Shown here: piece by piece, positions 27,662 through 37,767 of the stretch | How the letters are laid out: the number at the start of each line of letters is the position of its first letter | How positions within the stretch are numbered: position 1 is the first letter of the stretch | DNA from: Proteus vulgaris | GTDB lineage: Bacteria; Pseudomonadota; Gammaproteobacteria; Enterobacterales; Enterobacteriaceae | Direction of reading: 5' to 3' | Assembly: GCA_901472505.1 (NCBI GenBank) | Contig: LR590468.1 | Span: forward strand, 3,199,501-3,263,500 | Length of the DNA: 64,000 bases | Notes under the pieces: model-generated | The model's input: the letters and a program-made list of their open reading frames with translations, nothing else | The model's database searches: none | What the model was told of the DNA's origin: nothing | Made by a program: the position numbers and the translations under genes

Positions 27662-29023
27662 TTAGTCACATTGTACTTTGATTGCCAGACCACCGCGTGA
27701 TGTTTCACGGTATTTAGCATTCATGTCTTTACCTGTTTCATACATAGTTTCAATGACTTTATCGAGAGAAACACGAGGTTCACTGGTACGACGGATAGCC
27801 ATACGTGCGGCATTAACGGCTTTAACAGAAGCAATAGCATTGCGTTCAATGCAAGGAACTTGAACTTGGCCTGCAACAGGATCACAAGTTAAGCCAAGGT
27901 TATGCTCCATACCGATTTCAGCGGCAATACAGACTTGCTCTGGGCTTCCACCTAATAATTCAGCGAGTCCTGCGGCAGCCATTGAACACGCAACACCGAC
28001 TTCACCTTGACATCCCACTTCTGCACCTGAAATAGAGGCATTCATTTTGTAAAGAATACCAATTGCTCCTGATGCTAAGAAATAACGTAAGTAAGTTTCT
28101 TGTGTAACTGGTTCGATACAACGATCGTAGTAAGCTAATACTGCTGGCACAATACCACATGCGCCGTTAGTTGGTGCTGTTACAACGCGCCCGCCTGCGG
28201 CATTTTCTTCATTCACGGCCAGTGCAAACATGTTGATAAGATCAACGACTTTCATGGGATCGTTTGACAGGCTGTTGCTTGATGTTAATAAACGATTTAA
28301 CGCTGCTGCACGGCGAGGTACACGTAATGGCCCTGGCAATACACCTTCTGTATTTAAACCATGCTCAATACATTCTTGCATTGTTTTATAAACATCTGCG
28401 AAATAAGCATTAATTTCTGCTTGTGTGTGCAGATCTAGCTCGTTTTTCATCATTAAGCTAGAAATGGATAAACCTGTTTCTTTGCAGTGCTTTAATAACT
28501 CTTCTGCACTAGCATAAGGGTATGAAACTGGTTTACTATTAAGTGTTGATTTACCAAAATTTTCTTCATCAACGATAAAACCACCACCAATAGAGTAGTA
28601 AGTTTTTCTATACACTTCTTCGTCGCCAGAAAAGGCATGAAGAGTCATACCATTTTCATGTAATGAGAGGTTGTCATTACTGAAATGCATACTTTCTGCT
28701 GGGAAGTCGACAACTTTTAAGCCATTTGCTAATGATAGTTTACCGGTTTCTTCAACGTTACGAATAAAGCCGGGAATACTGTCAATATCGACAGTCGCGG
28801 GTGCATTACCTGCTAATCCCATAATAATGGCGATATCAGTATGGTGACCTTTGCCTGTCAAAGACAAGGAGCCGTAAACATCAACAGCTACGCGAGTGAC
28901 AGACGCAATCAATTCCTGGTTGACTAAATCATCGACAAATTCTTTACCCGCTTTCATTGGCCCTACGGTATGAGAGCTAGAAGGTCCGATGCCCACTTTA
29001 AACATGTCGAAAACGCTAATCAC
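27662..29023 (-). CDS. sdaA: L-serine ammonia-lyase (L-serine dehydratase) SdaA
   Basis: 453-residue iron-sulfur L-serine dehydratase that converts serine to pyruvate and ammonia. N-terminal signature SVFDMFKVGIGPSSSHTVGPM. C-terminal catalytic part with APTNGACGIVPAV, SGAEVGCQGEVGVACS, GLTCDPVAGQVQVPC (cysteines for the 4Fe-4S cluster) and RNAIASVKAVNAARMA. Start GTG at 29023 with AAGGAG 8 nt upstream. Gene order pabB-nudL-sdaA on one strand is the same as in E. coli, which is why I call sdaA rather than sdaB. Intact. Confidence 0.94.
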   Translation of the reverse strand: MISVFDMFKVGIGPSSSHTVGPMKAGKEFVDDLVNQELIASVTRVAVDVYGSLSLTGKGHHTDIAIIMGLAGNAPATVDIDSIPGFIRNVEETGKLSLANGLKVVDFPAESMHFSNDNLSLHENGMTLHAFSGDEEVYRKTYYSIGGGFIVDEENFGKSTLNSKPVSYPYASAEELLKHCKETGLSISSLMMKNELDLHTQAEINAYFADVYKTMQECIEHGLNTEGVLPGPLRVPRRAAALNRLLTSSNSLSNDPMKVVDLINMFALAVNEENAAGGRVVTAPTNGACGIVPAVLAYYDRCIEPVTQETYLRYFLASGAIGILYKMNASISGAEVGCQGEVGVACSMAAAGLAELLGGSPEQVCIAAEIGMEHNLGLTCDPVAGQVQVPCIERNAIASVKAVNAARMAIRRTSEPRVSLDKVIETMYETGKDMNAKYRETSRGGLAIKVQCD

Positions 29024-29207
29024 GTCAGACTCCTTAATAATAAGAGAGAGGGTTAAAAAGAATAAAATATAGTTATTTATAGTAAAGGGATCGTTTTTAC
29101 GATTATATCGTCCCGTTAATGATGTAGTTTACAACATTTTTTTAAAATAGCTAAGTACAGTTGTGAAGGTGATGATAAAAAGCACAAGCTGAATATAAAA
29201 TATTGTA

Positions 29208-29771
29208 TTAAGTGATATGTAAGGCGAGTTTATGCAAAATGGCTGCGGTTAATCCCCAGACTAGATGCCCATTATAGGGATAAAAATAGATACGGTGATT
29301 TTTACCAGAACGGTGAAAATCGAGGGGTTGATAATGTTGGGCGTTAAGTGCGTGACTTAGTGGCATTTCAAAGATAGATGCGACTTCAGCAGGGTTATGG
29401 CGTAGAGGTAAGCCGGCAGGAATAACCCCCACAATAGGGGTGACGAGATATCCACTAGAACTTTGTAAAGGCGCTAATTGGCCAATAACGGATACCGCAC
29501 TGGGAGGGATAGCGATTTCTTCATGTGCTTCTCTTAATGCAGTTGCAATAAGATTGATATCTTCAGGATCTCGTTTACCTCCGGGTAACGCAACTTGCCC
29601 TGCATGAGAGCGCAACGTTGACGCTCGTTCTGTTAATAATAAGGTTGGATTAGGTTTATTGATAATCGGCAACAAGACTGCTGCCGTTTTTTGAGTATGG
29701 GGCGACTGATTTACCTTATCATCAGGTAATGTGAGTTGAAAACGATTGATAAAGGTATCAATGGGGGTCAT
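29208..29771 (-). CDS. nudL: NUDIX CoA pyrophosphatase NudL
   Basis: 187-residue NUDIX hydrolase of the CoA pyrophosphatase (NudL/YeaB) family. The NUDIX box is PGGKRDPEDINLIATALREA followed by HEEIAIP, and it has the family's upstream TERASTLRSHAGQVALP. Likely cleaves CoA to phosphopantetheine and 3',5'-ADP. I chose the ATG at 29771; a GTG at 29786 would add five residues. The start lies within the end of the restored pabB frame (pabB stop at 29758), so the two are coupled. Confidence 0.88.
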   Translation of the reverse strand: MTPIDTFINRFQLTLPDDKVNQSPHTQKTAAVLLPIINKPNPTLLLTERASTLRSHAGQVALPGGKRDPEDINLIATALREAHEEIAIPPSAVSVIGQLAPLQSSSGYLVTPIVGVIPAGLPLRHNPAEVASIFEMPLSHALNAQHYQPLDFHRSGKNHRIYFYPYNGHLVWGLTAAILHKLALHIT

Positions 29772-31139
29772 CGATAGTAGGCTCACTTAAAACAGTTAAT
29801 ATTTTCCCAAGTTTATCGAATGTTTCTTGGTACTCTTTTTCAGCAACGCTATCAGCAACAATACCACCACCAGCCCAGCAGTAAATCTTATTTTTTTTCC
29901 GTCAATAATGTACGAATACTGATATTGGTGTCCATTGTGCCACAAAAGCTAATATAGCCGATAGCACCACAATATCCATGACGTCGATGTGGTTCTAATT
30001 CTTCAATAATTTCCATAGCTCTGATCTTAGGCGCGCCAGTGATAGAACCGCCGGGAAACGCTGCTTTTAATAAATCTGTTGGCATTAAATGCGAGGGAAG
30101 TTGTGCTGTAACGGTACTGACTAAATGGTGTACCGCAGGAAAACGCTCAACTACAAATAATTCTGGTACTTTAACGGAACCTGTAACCGCAACTTTTCCA
30201 ATATCATTACGCATAAGATCAACAATCATTAAATTTTCAGCGCGATCTTTACGTGAGTTTTGGAGAAGTAGAGCTTGTTCATCATCTTCTTCTGGCGTTG
30301 TTTTGCGAGGTAGTGTTCCTTTTATAGGACATGTTTCTATTTTATTATCCGCTAAATGAATAAAACGCTCAGGTGACACACTTAACACAAAATTATTAGG
30401 TAAACACATAAAAGACGAAAACGGTGCTTTATTTGCTTTATTCAATGTTAAGAATGCACTCCATTCACTACCAGTATAATTTGCGCAAAAACGTTGGGCT
30501 AAATTAACTTGATAGCAGTCACCAGAAAGTAAGTATTGATGAATTTTAGCAATTTTTTCGTTGTACTCATCATTGCTAATATTTGATTGCCAGTTTGTGG
30601 TTAAGGAAAAATGAGTATCGACCGATTCGGGGGGCTTGATTTTCTAGCCACTGTAAGCGGTCATCAATATTGTCATAGCTGATTAAAGTGGCTTTTTTTA
30701 ATTGGTGGTCAACAATTAATGCCCAGTTATAAATTCCAATCGCCATATCTGCAAAATTGAGTTCATTTTTAGCGTTTTCAGGTAATTTTTCAATGCGACG
30801 ACCTAAGTCATAGCTCCAAATACCCAAAGCACCGCCTAAAAACGGTAATGAGTCATTATGTTCTGGATGAAAATTAAACTGTTCTAATGCACGTTGTAGC
30901 AGTGTAAAAGGATCTTTTTTAGAACGTTTGACTGTGCCATTTTTTTCTTTGATTGTTGTGGTTTGTTTGCGTGTTTCTAAAGTGACAAGAGGATCAGAGA
31001 CAATAATATCAAAACGGTTATGAGGATGTTCGGCAAAGCCAGAATGAAGTAAACTAGACCAAGGCAATGAAGCAATGGGAGAGAATATCCGTAATGCTAG
31101 GTCTGGGGTATAAGTGAGTTCACGTTGTTGTAATTGCAT
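29758..31139 (-). pseudogene. pabB: Aminodeoxychorismate synthase component I PabB, two frameshifts
   Basis: PabB joins chorismate and ammonia (from PabA) to 4-amino-4-deoxychorismate for folate synthesis. The N-part (30620-31139) has FGGALGIWSYDLGRR type motifs. The frame then breaks at a run of six C near 30635, continues with QVNLAQRF, the chorismate-binding IETCPIKGT and AAFPGGSITGAPKIRAMEII, and breaks again at a run of eight A near 29893 before AGGGIVADSVAEKEYQETF. Removing one C and one A restores exactly 459 codons plus stop (E. coli PabB is 453). All motifs are kept, so sequencing error is as likely as a real defect. Confidence 0.85.
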
Positions 31140-31257
31140 ATCTATCTTATGACCATGTAAACAAAGTATGTAGTATCATTCGCACAATGAATTGTAATCA
31201 AATAGATTACGTTCATGTAAATACAAAATAGAAGTTGATAAAGATAAGAGTAACATT

Positions 31258-31440
31258 ATGTTTCTAGGAATGCCTACATTAACACATGAAGAACAACAAA
31301 AAGCAGTAGAAAAAATTCAATCTCTTATGGCTGAGGGAATGAGCAGTGGAGAGGCTATTCAATGGGTTGCTCAAGAATTAAGAGAGAAACACATAACTCG
31401 TGAATCGGTTTCTATCATATTTGACGACGAGAATGAATAA
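31258..31440 (+). CDS. yoaH: UPF0181 protein YoaH
   Basis: 60-residue UPF0181 protein: [38 protein letters not shown], acidic C-terminus, as in E. coli YoaH. Divergent from pabB, the same neighbour as in E. coli. Function unknown. ATG start chosen because the family begins MFxGxPxLT. Confidence 0.92.
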   Translation: MFLGMPTLTHEEQQKAVEKIQSLMAEGMSSGEAIQWVAQELREKHITRESVSIIFDDENE

Positions 31441-31536
31441 AACATTTTTTTAACAAATGTCACAAATATGTTGTTAACCCTATGCTATGCTTAATGGAAA
31501 TACATCCTGTTTTAAGGGATATTTTCGGGAGGTTAT

Positions 31537-31926
31537 ATGAAATTAAGCAAGTTAGCAGGTCAAACAGGGATACTTGGTGCAGCTCTTTTACTTGCCGTTT
31601 CTTTTGGAGCATTTGCAGAAAGTGTCGATAATGTTAATAAAGATATTGTGCGCTCTGCACCCTTTTCGAGTTGTGTTAATTTAGATAATAATCAACTTGT
31701 TACTAGAGTGAAAAATGATTATCTACAAAATCGCCTCCCTCGTTGGCAAGAGGATAAAAAGGCGTTAGGTCCAAAGCCTGTGGCAAGTATTAATGCTAAT
31801 GAAGTTATCAAGATGGATAATAATTATCAGATGGTATTAAATGTCAGAGGGGCGAGAACCGATCTTCGTTACAATGTTCAAGTTAATTGTGACGACAACA
31901 CCATCACTTATGTTTCACCTAAATAA
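31537..31926 (+). CDS. YebF-like exported protein
   Basis: 129 residues with a signal peptide (MKLSKLAGQTGILGAALLLA.. AFA). The mature part matches E. coli YebF in plan: SAPFSSCVNLDN, a VKNDYLQNRLPRWQEDKKALG block, LNVRGARTDLRYNVQVNC and two cysteines that form the disulfide. E. coli YebF is released into the medium through OmpF/OmpC after Sec export. GGGAGG lies just before the ATG. Whether this homologue leaves the cell is inference. Confidence 0.85.
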   Translation: MKLSKLAGQTGILGAALLLAVSFGAFAESVDNVNKDIVRSAPFSSCVNLDNNQLVTRVKNDYLQNRLPRWQEDKKALGPKPVASINANEVIKMDNNYQMVLNVRGARTDLRYNVQVNCDDNTITYVSPK

Positions 31927-31964
31927 TAAACAAGTGATACTTTTTCGTTATTGATAGATTGTAA

Positions 31965-31998
31965 AAAGAGATAAACGGAGGTTTATCTCTTTTTTTTG
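31965..31998. terminator. Bidirectional terminator between yebF-like and holE
   Basis: AAAGAGATAAAC-GGAG-GTTTATCTCTTT followed by TTTTT, between converging genes. Confidence 0.88.
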
Positions 31999-32025
31999 CG
32001 ATTAAAAATAATAAACAACGTTTAA

Positions 32026-32262
32026 TTATTTTTTCATTTGAGGTTCATAAGGCAAACGAGAATAGTGTTGGCTTCTTGTACGATAAAACACCAGCCTTTC
32101 TTGAAAAAAAGCATGGAAAGCTTGAGGCTGTTCTCTTAAGACGGTATCAGCAACAACAGGCATATTATATCGCTCTTTAAAGGCAACGCCAGAAGCCGCC
32201 AAACTTACATTTATTTTGTCTTTTTCTTCCTGTGTTAATTCTGAAAGATTATAACCCATCAT
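32026..32262 (-). CDS. holE: DNA polymerase III theta subunit HolE
   Basis: 78-residue theta subunit, which binds and stabilises the epsilon proofreader in the polymerase III core. The core [35 protein letters not shown] and the C-terminus [11 protein letters not shown] match E. coli HolE (SRLPYEPKLK). Two ATGs are adjacent (32262 and 32259); AGGAGAGG lies before both, and the second gives the E. coli spacing. It is the chromosomal counterpart of the phage theta at 6.8 kb. Confidence 0.95.
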   Translation of the reverse strand: MMGYNLSELTQEEKDKINVSLAASGVAFKERYNMPVVADTVLREQPQAFHAFFQERLVFYRTRSQHYSRLPYEPQMKK

Positions 32263-33598
32263 TCCTCTCCTATAACAATAGGGATAAGGTAAAAGAGCAT
32301 GCTTATTAATGCAAGTAAATAAAGATATTAGTCATTATATAATGATAAAAAAGGTGTGTTTTATTTAGGTGGATTTTTAATCAATAACATTAAATATAGC
32401 AATAAATAATATCATTTACTAATGGGTATACTACTTTATAGTTAATAAATATAATGCAAATGATAAAAATCGCATTTATTTAAATTACTAAATTGATTTT
32501 TGAAATAGCATAAAAAACAAATATTCTCATAAAGAGTAAATAAATATAATGTTTATCTTGATTTAGATCAATGAAAAAAACAATGAATTTTGCATTAAAA
32601 ATAGATAAATATTTTTAATTTATTAAGAGCTTATTACCTCGAATTTATTTTGTATTGCTTGACAATGGGTTGCAGTAAGATACTGAAATATTAAGATAAA
32701 AAAATGCCCTATTGGGGAAACAGGGCGAAAAATAATACAACACCAGGGAAAAATGTAGTATAAATAAAATTAACCAAATGGTTAATAAGTAAATTTACGT
32801 GATTCTTCATTTTTTTATTAATAAAAAATAAAGATTTATTAAATTTTATTTCCTGTTCAAAAAAAAAGAGTGCTATTAATGAATAGTTAGTGAATAAAAA
32901 ATAGAAAGAAAATCCATCAATAGAATTCGTAAAAATGAGAAATGAAAAGATATATTAGAATCTAAATATTTGGATAAAACTATAAGAAAATTATAAAGTA
33001 TACTTTTTTTCTTATTTCAATATCTTATTAATATTAAAGTATTTTATCGATTAAGCGATATAAAATGTTTATTGTTAATTGTTACATAAAAGCTTATTTC
33101 TTAAATGTTAATAATAATATTGATTAATCAATATTTCAAAATATTACTTTACCAAATCATTTTGATTTTTCGTCTTTGATCTTATTTTAGATAAATAAAG
33201 AAAGTTATTGTCTGATGTTTTTTTAAGCTATTTGTTTTTTTTCTAAAATGACTGATTAACTTCATTACTAAAGTGTTTATTTTTCTGTTTTGAGTTAATG
33301 GAAATAAAGAGAAAGTTATTTATCTCAATGATATATATGGTTTTTTTATTTTAAGCTACTGTTTGTTTTGGTTAATGAAATAATTAAATTAAAATACTAA
33401 AATGTAAAAAAATAAACAAAAAATATACATGGTGCACAATCTTGTGTTACATTTAATTCGCTTTTCACTCAGTAATTTTTGATATTACATTAAGATATAC
33501 TCGAATCATTAATTGATTCTATTACACGGTGTTTATTCGTTTTATTTCAATAGCGATGTAAGGATAGGTTATATACGTTATCATACAGGGGGATTAAT
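32263..33598. other. 1.3-kb gene-free AT-rich region
   Basis: No ORF with coding character on either strand. The only structure I see is a hairpin at 32706-32726 (GCCCT pairing with AGGGC around ATTGGGGAAAC). It has a run of seven A to its left, so on the minus strand it ends in T7 and could terminate an unseen minus-strand RNA. TTGACA at 32659-32664 lies nearby without a good -10. The promoter of the symporter gene should be close to 33.5 kb. Confidence 0.5.
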
Positions 33599-35071
33599 TT
33601 GACTGGGCTAATAAACGTTGCAAATAACATTTTATGGGGATATGCCCTTATCTACTTACTCTTAGGAGTCGGTATTTATTTTACTATTCGTACTGGATTT
33701 ATACAAATCCGACATTTTAGCCATATGTTCTCTATTTTAAAAAATAGCCATAAGTCAGATAAATCAGGGATCTCTTCCTTTCAGGCATTATGCACAAGTT
33801 TAGCTGCGCGCGTGGGGACAGGAAATTTGACCGGTGTCGCCATTGCATTAACTGCAGGTGGACCTGGCGCTATTTTTTGGATGTGGGTTGTTGCTCTAAT
33901 CGGTATGGCAACATCTTTAATTGAAAGTACATTAGCACAACTTTATAAAACAAAAGATGATGAGGGTAATTACCGCGGAGGCCCCGCTTATTATATGACG
34001 AAGGGATTGAAAATACGCTGGATGGGCGTTCTCTTCGCTATTTTCTTAATCATCGCTTTTGGTTTAGTTTTTAATGCAGTTCAAGCTAATTCGATCGCGC
34101 AAGCGACAGCATCAGCCTTTAATTTTGATCCATTTTATGTCGGTATCTTTTTAGTGGCAACCAGTGGGTTTATTATTTTTGGTGGTCTACGTTGGGTTGC
34201 TCGTGTTGCAGAATTAGTTGTTCCTATTATGGCAACAGCTTATTTATTATTGGCATTCTGGGTTGTTGCTGATCATATTGACCGCTTACCTGAGGTTTTC
34301 CTCTTAATCTTTAAAAGTGCTTTTGGTTTACAAGAAGCAGCAGCCGGTGCAGTCGGTTATGGCATTAGCCAAGCAATGACTCAAGGTATTCAACGAGGCT
34401 TATTTTCTAACGAAGCAGGGATGGGATCTGCGCCTAATGCTGCTGCGTCTGCCACACCTTATCCGCCACATCCTGCATCTCAAGGATATATTCAAATGCT
34501 TGGTGTATTTATGGATACATTGGTTATCTGTAGCGCAACAGCGGTGATCATTTTGTCATCAGGAGTACTTGATAGTTATCCTGATGGTATTAACGGTATT
34601 CAATTGACACAATTAGCACTGTCATCAAGCGTTGGCGGTTGGGGAAGTACCTTTATTGCTATTGCTATTTTCTTCTTTGCCTTTACGTCGATTATTGCCA
34701 ATTATGCTTACGCTGAAAGTAATATGATTTTTCTGGGACGTAATCATACAACGGGGTTATTCCTTTTACGTTTCGCAGTATTAGCGATGGTGATGTTCGG
34801 GGCTTTAGCAGATATGCCCCTTGTTTGGAAAATGGCTGATCTCTCTATGGGATTAATGGCAATGACGAATTTAATTGCCATTATCTTACTTTCTGGTGTC
34901 GCATTAAAATTAGTCAAAGATTATAACCAACAACGACAAGCCGGTTTATTGCCAACTTTTGATATACGCCAATATCCAGAATTACAAGCTGATATTGAAG
35001 ACGGTATCTGGGAAAATAATATTATTCCAGATGAGCCTTTAGTTCGATGTGAAAAAGTAAGCAATAATTGA
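33599..35071 (+). CDS. Alanine/glycine:cation symporter (AGCS family)
   Basis: 490-residue inner-membrane symporter of the AGCS family (YaaJ/DagA-like), which takes up alanine or glycine with Na+ or H+. Family motifs: NNILWGYALIYLLLGVGIYF, SFQALCTSLAARVGTGNLTG, GGPGAIFWMW, and SQAMTQGIQRGLFSNEAGMG. About 10 membrane segments. The start is TTG at 33599, with a run of G (CAGGGGGATT) 7 nt upstream; no better ATG aligns with the family start. Single-gene unit followed by a strong terminator. Confidence 0.88.
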   Translation: MTGLINVANNILWGYALIYLLLGVGIYFTIRTGFIQIRHFSHMFSILKNSHKSDKSGISSFQALCTSLAARVGTGNLTGVAIALTAGGPGAIFWMWVVALIGMATSLIESTLAQLYKTKDDEGNYRGGPAYYMTKGLKIRWMGVLFAIFLIIAFGLVFNAVQANSIAQATASAFNFDPFYVGIFLVATSGFIIFGGLRWVARVAELVVPIMATAYLLLAFWVVADHIDRLPEVFLLIFKSAFGLQEAAAGAVGYGISQAMTQGIQRGLFSNEAGMGSAPNAAASATPYPPHPASQGYIQMLGVFMDTLVICSATAVIILSSGVLDSYPDGINGIQLTQLALSSSVGGWGSTFIAIAIFFFAFTSIIANYAYAESNMIFLGRNHTTGLFLLRFAVLAMVMFGALADMPLVWKMADLSMGLMAMTNLIAIILLSGVALKLVKDYNQQRQAGLLPTFDIRQYPELQADIEDGIWENNIIPDEPLVRCEKVSNN

Positions 35072-35100
35072 AATAAATAACAAAAAAACGACAAAACTCA

Positions 35101-35130
35101 AAACCCATATTCTTTAATATGGGTTTTTTT
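35101..35130 (+). terminator. Rho-independent terminator of the AGCS symporter
   Basis: AAACCCATAT pairs with ATATGGGTTT, then TTTTT; 30 nt past the stop. Confidence 0.9.
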
Positions 35131-35171
35131 ATTACAATTTAACTTTGGGAATAGTTAATCAAGGATCAGAA

Positions 35172-36011
35172 ATGCGATTTAGTCGATGTTATATAGGATT
35201 ATTTATTGCAATAAGCATCTTAACCGGTTGTGCCAAACAATCAGAGTTTATTGATAGGGGCGATTACATAGCTAAAATTATTCCTAATAAACAGGACGCT
35301 AATGAGTGTGTAAAATATCTTGTGATGCATTATACCGCACTAGATGATGAACGCTCACTTAAGGTACTTACTGATGGTCGAGTCAGTAGCCATTATTTGA
35401 TCCCTACACACCCTTCGTCTATTAATGGAAAACCTGTTGTTATCTCTTTAGTGGATGAAAAACAAATCGCTTGGCATGCAGGAGTTAGTCAATGGGGAGA
35501 AGCAACTAGCTTAAATAATTGCTCTATTGGTATTGAAATCGTTAATCTTGGTTACCGTGACAAGGGTAAGTTTAGGTATTGGTATTCTTATACCGCAGAT
35601 CAAATAGTGACGATCTCAGTAGTGATGAAAGATATAATTACACGTTATGGCATCAAACCTCAAAATGTTTTAGGCCACAGTGATATTGCGCCTCTAAGAA
35701 AAGTCGATCCTGGTCCTTTATTCCCTTGGGAAAGGTTGGCAAGTCAAGGAATAGGAGCCTGGCCTGATAAACAGCTAGTACAATTGTATTTGGCTGGTCG
35801 AGATCCCTTTGAACCCGTTGATATAGCAAGTTTTCAAAAATTATTACAACAATATGGTTATCAGACGCCAACAAATGGTGTATTAGATGAAAAGGCGTTA
35901 AAAGTAGTGAAAGCTTTTCAAATGCACTTTAGGGCTACAAGAGCAGATGGTATTCCTGATGCACAATCAGAGGCGATTTTAAAAGCGTTAATTGAGAAAT
36001 ACCGAACTTAA
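35172..36011 (+). CDS. amiD: N-acetylmuramoyl-L-alanine amidase AmiD (lipoprotein)
   Basis: 279-residue outer-membrane amidase that cuts the bond between MurNAc and the stem peptide, including 1,6-anhydro-muropeptides. Lipoprotein signal: MRFSRCYIGLFIAISILTGC with lipobox LTGC. Amidase_2 zinc ligands are seen in VMHYTALDD and VLGHSDIAPLRKVDPGPLFP. A C-terminal helical PGRP-linked peptidoglycan-binding domain runs from about 200 to the end (FQKLLQQYGY...AFQMHFRATRADG). Start chosen at 35172 because AAGGAT is just upstream and the signal peptide begins there; an upstream ATG adds nine residues without support. Confidence 0.93.
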   Translation: MRFSRCYIGLFIAISILTGCAKQSEFIDRGDYIAKIIPNKQDANECVKYLVMHYTALDDERSLKVLTDGRVSSHYLIPTHPSSINGKPVVISLVDEKQIAWHAGVSQWGEATSLNNCSIGIEIVNLGYRDKGKFRYWYSYTADQIVTISVVMKDIITRYGIKPQNVLGHSDIAPLRKVDPGPLFPWERLASQGIGAWPDKQLVQLYLAGRDPFEPVDIASFQKLLQQYGYQTPTNGVLDEKALKVVKAFQMHFRATRADGIPDAQSEAILKALIEKYRT

Positions 36012-36044
36012 CACCTCCTGTTATGGGGAGAAAATATAAATAAT

Positions 36045-36085
36045 AAAAAAGCGCCTCCAATATAAAATTGAGAAGACGCTTTTTT
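36045..36085. terminator. Bidirectional terminator between amiD and brnQ
   Basis: AAAAAAGCG pairs with CGCTTTTTT, with an inner stem CAAT/ATTG, between converging genes. Confidence 0.8.
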
Positions 36086-36118
36086 AATCTGTGTGACGAA
36101 TGATGTGTTACACGCTGA

Positions 36119-37465
36119 TTATTGCGCAGTATTTTCTACAGAGCGTGGCTCTTCTTTCAAATTTAAACTCACTATTAATGAGATCGCGAAAGCTATCACA
36201 CCAGGTAATACCCAACCTAGCCCATAATCAGAAAGCGGGATATAGCTAAATAATTGTAGTAAGTCAGCATTTAACCACTTTAATTGTTTCAATGTGTCGA
36301 AAAGACTCATTAATACGATGATGGCAATAGTAAAACGATAGGTAAAGCGCGGTGATTTTAATTTATTACGAATAAATTGTAGCAATACCAATGTGACTGA
36401 TGTTGGATAAATCATTAATAACGCAGGAATGGTCACACGTAATAAAGTATCAAGGCCGAACGTTGATACAATTGTTGTCATTAATGTAAAGACAACAACC
36501 CAAAAGCGATAGCCTAAGCGATGGTGGAATGTCGCAAAATAATCAGCCGCCGCACTTGTTACACCAACGAGTGTAGTCATACTCGCTAATAAAACAATTC
36601 CACCCATTAGCCAAGTACCAATAGGGCCAAATAAGGCATCAACATAGCGAGAGAATATCTGACCACCATTAGTTGCATTGAGTGCAGGATCTGCAAAAAC
36701 AGAAACAGAATGGCTAGTGGCGCCTAAATAGAAAAGGCATAGATAAAGTGCAGCTAACAGTAAAACTGATATCAATCCGGCCTTTACGGTAATAAAACCG
36801 ATTTGGCGAGGTTCAGTTATCCCTTTGGTATACAGCGCTCGTGCAACAATACCACCAAATGCCATAGCAGAAAGGACGTCCATGGTTTGGTAACCGTCTA
36901 TAAAGCCAGAGAAGAAACCATTAACAGCATAAAGGCCTGTTGGTTCACCGATAGGTGAAATAGGTTTTGCGACAACGGCAATGCCTACAACAACCAGTAA
37001 GATTAACAGTGCTGGAGTCATAAACTTACCAATAGCACTTATCATCGTACCTTGTTTTAGCATGAAGAACATACTTGTGATATTGAACACAAGTGCAAAA
37101 GTAAGATGTGTTGCCGTATTTTTTTCAATAAGCCCTAAAGGTAAGAAACCCATTTCATAAGCGGTATTGGTGACACGAGGCATCGCAAAAGTAGAGCCTA
37201 CGATAAGGTACAGTGCTACCCAGAAAATGACGGCAACCCATGAAGGTAAATCAACAGAAAGGCGCTCACCACGTCCACGAATTGCTACAATAACCAAAGT
37301 AAGGAAAGGGAGTAAGACACCCGTAACAAGAAAACCTAAGGATGTACTAAACCAGAGGTTTCCCGATTGAAAACCCGCCATAGGGGGGAAAATAATATTA
37401 CCAGCGCCGAGGAAGAGTGCAAAAACCATCATTCCAAGAACGAGCATGTCTTTTGTAGAAAGCAT
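36119..37465 (-). CDS. brnQ: Branched-chain amino acid transporter BrnQ family (LIVCS)
   Basis: 448-residue inner-membrane carrier for leucine, isoleucine and valine, cation-coupled. It has the LIVCS opening LGMMVFALFLGAGNIIFPPMAG, then ALYLIVGSTFAMPRVTNTAYE, GYQTMDVLSAMAFGGIV and GVTSAAADYFA. About 12 membrane segments. It is a little longer than E. coli BrnQ (439) and somewhat diverged, so it may be one of several BrnQ paralogues. ATG start with AGG about 12 nt upstream. Intact. Confidence 0.87.
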   Translation of the reverse strand: MLSTKDMLVLGMMVFALFLGAGNIIFPPMAGFQSGNLWFSTSLGFLVTGVLLPFLTLVIVAIRGRGERLSVDLPSWVAVIFWVALYLIVGSTFAMPRVTNTAYEMGFLPLGLIEKNTATHLTFALVFNITSMFFMLKQGTMISAIGKFMTPALLILLVVVGIAVVAKPISPIGEPTGLYAVNGFFSGFIDGYQTMDVLSAMAFGGIVARALYTKGITEPRQIGFITVKAGLISVLLLAALYLCLFYLGATSHSVSVFADPALNATNGGQIFSRYVDALFGPIGTWLMGGIVLLASMTTLVGVTSAAADYFATFHHRLGYRFWVVVFTLMTTIVSTFGLDTLLRVTIPALLMIYPTSVTLVLLQFIRNKLKSPRFTYRFTIAIIVLMSLFDTLKQLKWLNADLLQLFSYIPLSDYGLGWVLPGVIAFAISLIVSLNLKEEPRSVENTAQ

Positions 37466-37767
37466 AACTAAAACTACCTGTCTGTGAAGAAAATATATTA
37501 ATGATTTATATGTGTTATTCTACTTTTAGCCTATTTAATAGCTGAATATGTTGTAAAAACGCAGTTTGAATAACGAAAAGTGAATTGATAGTAACAAATT
37601 CTGAAGGATATGTAAGAAGAAAGGCAGATTTAACACTTATTTAACAGCAATTATAGAATAATAAAAGGCTATATTTTTGGTCAAAAAGCAGTGTGATCCT
37701 CTACTAAGGATCACAATTACTATATAATTTTGTAGACATTCGCGATAAAACACAAAAAAGATCGTGT

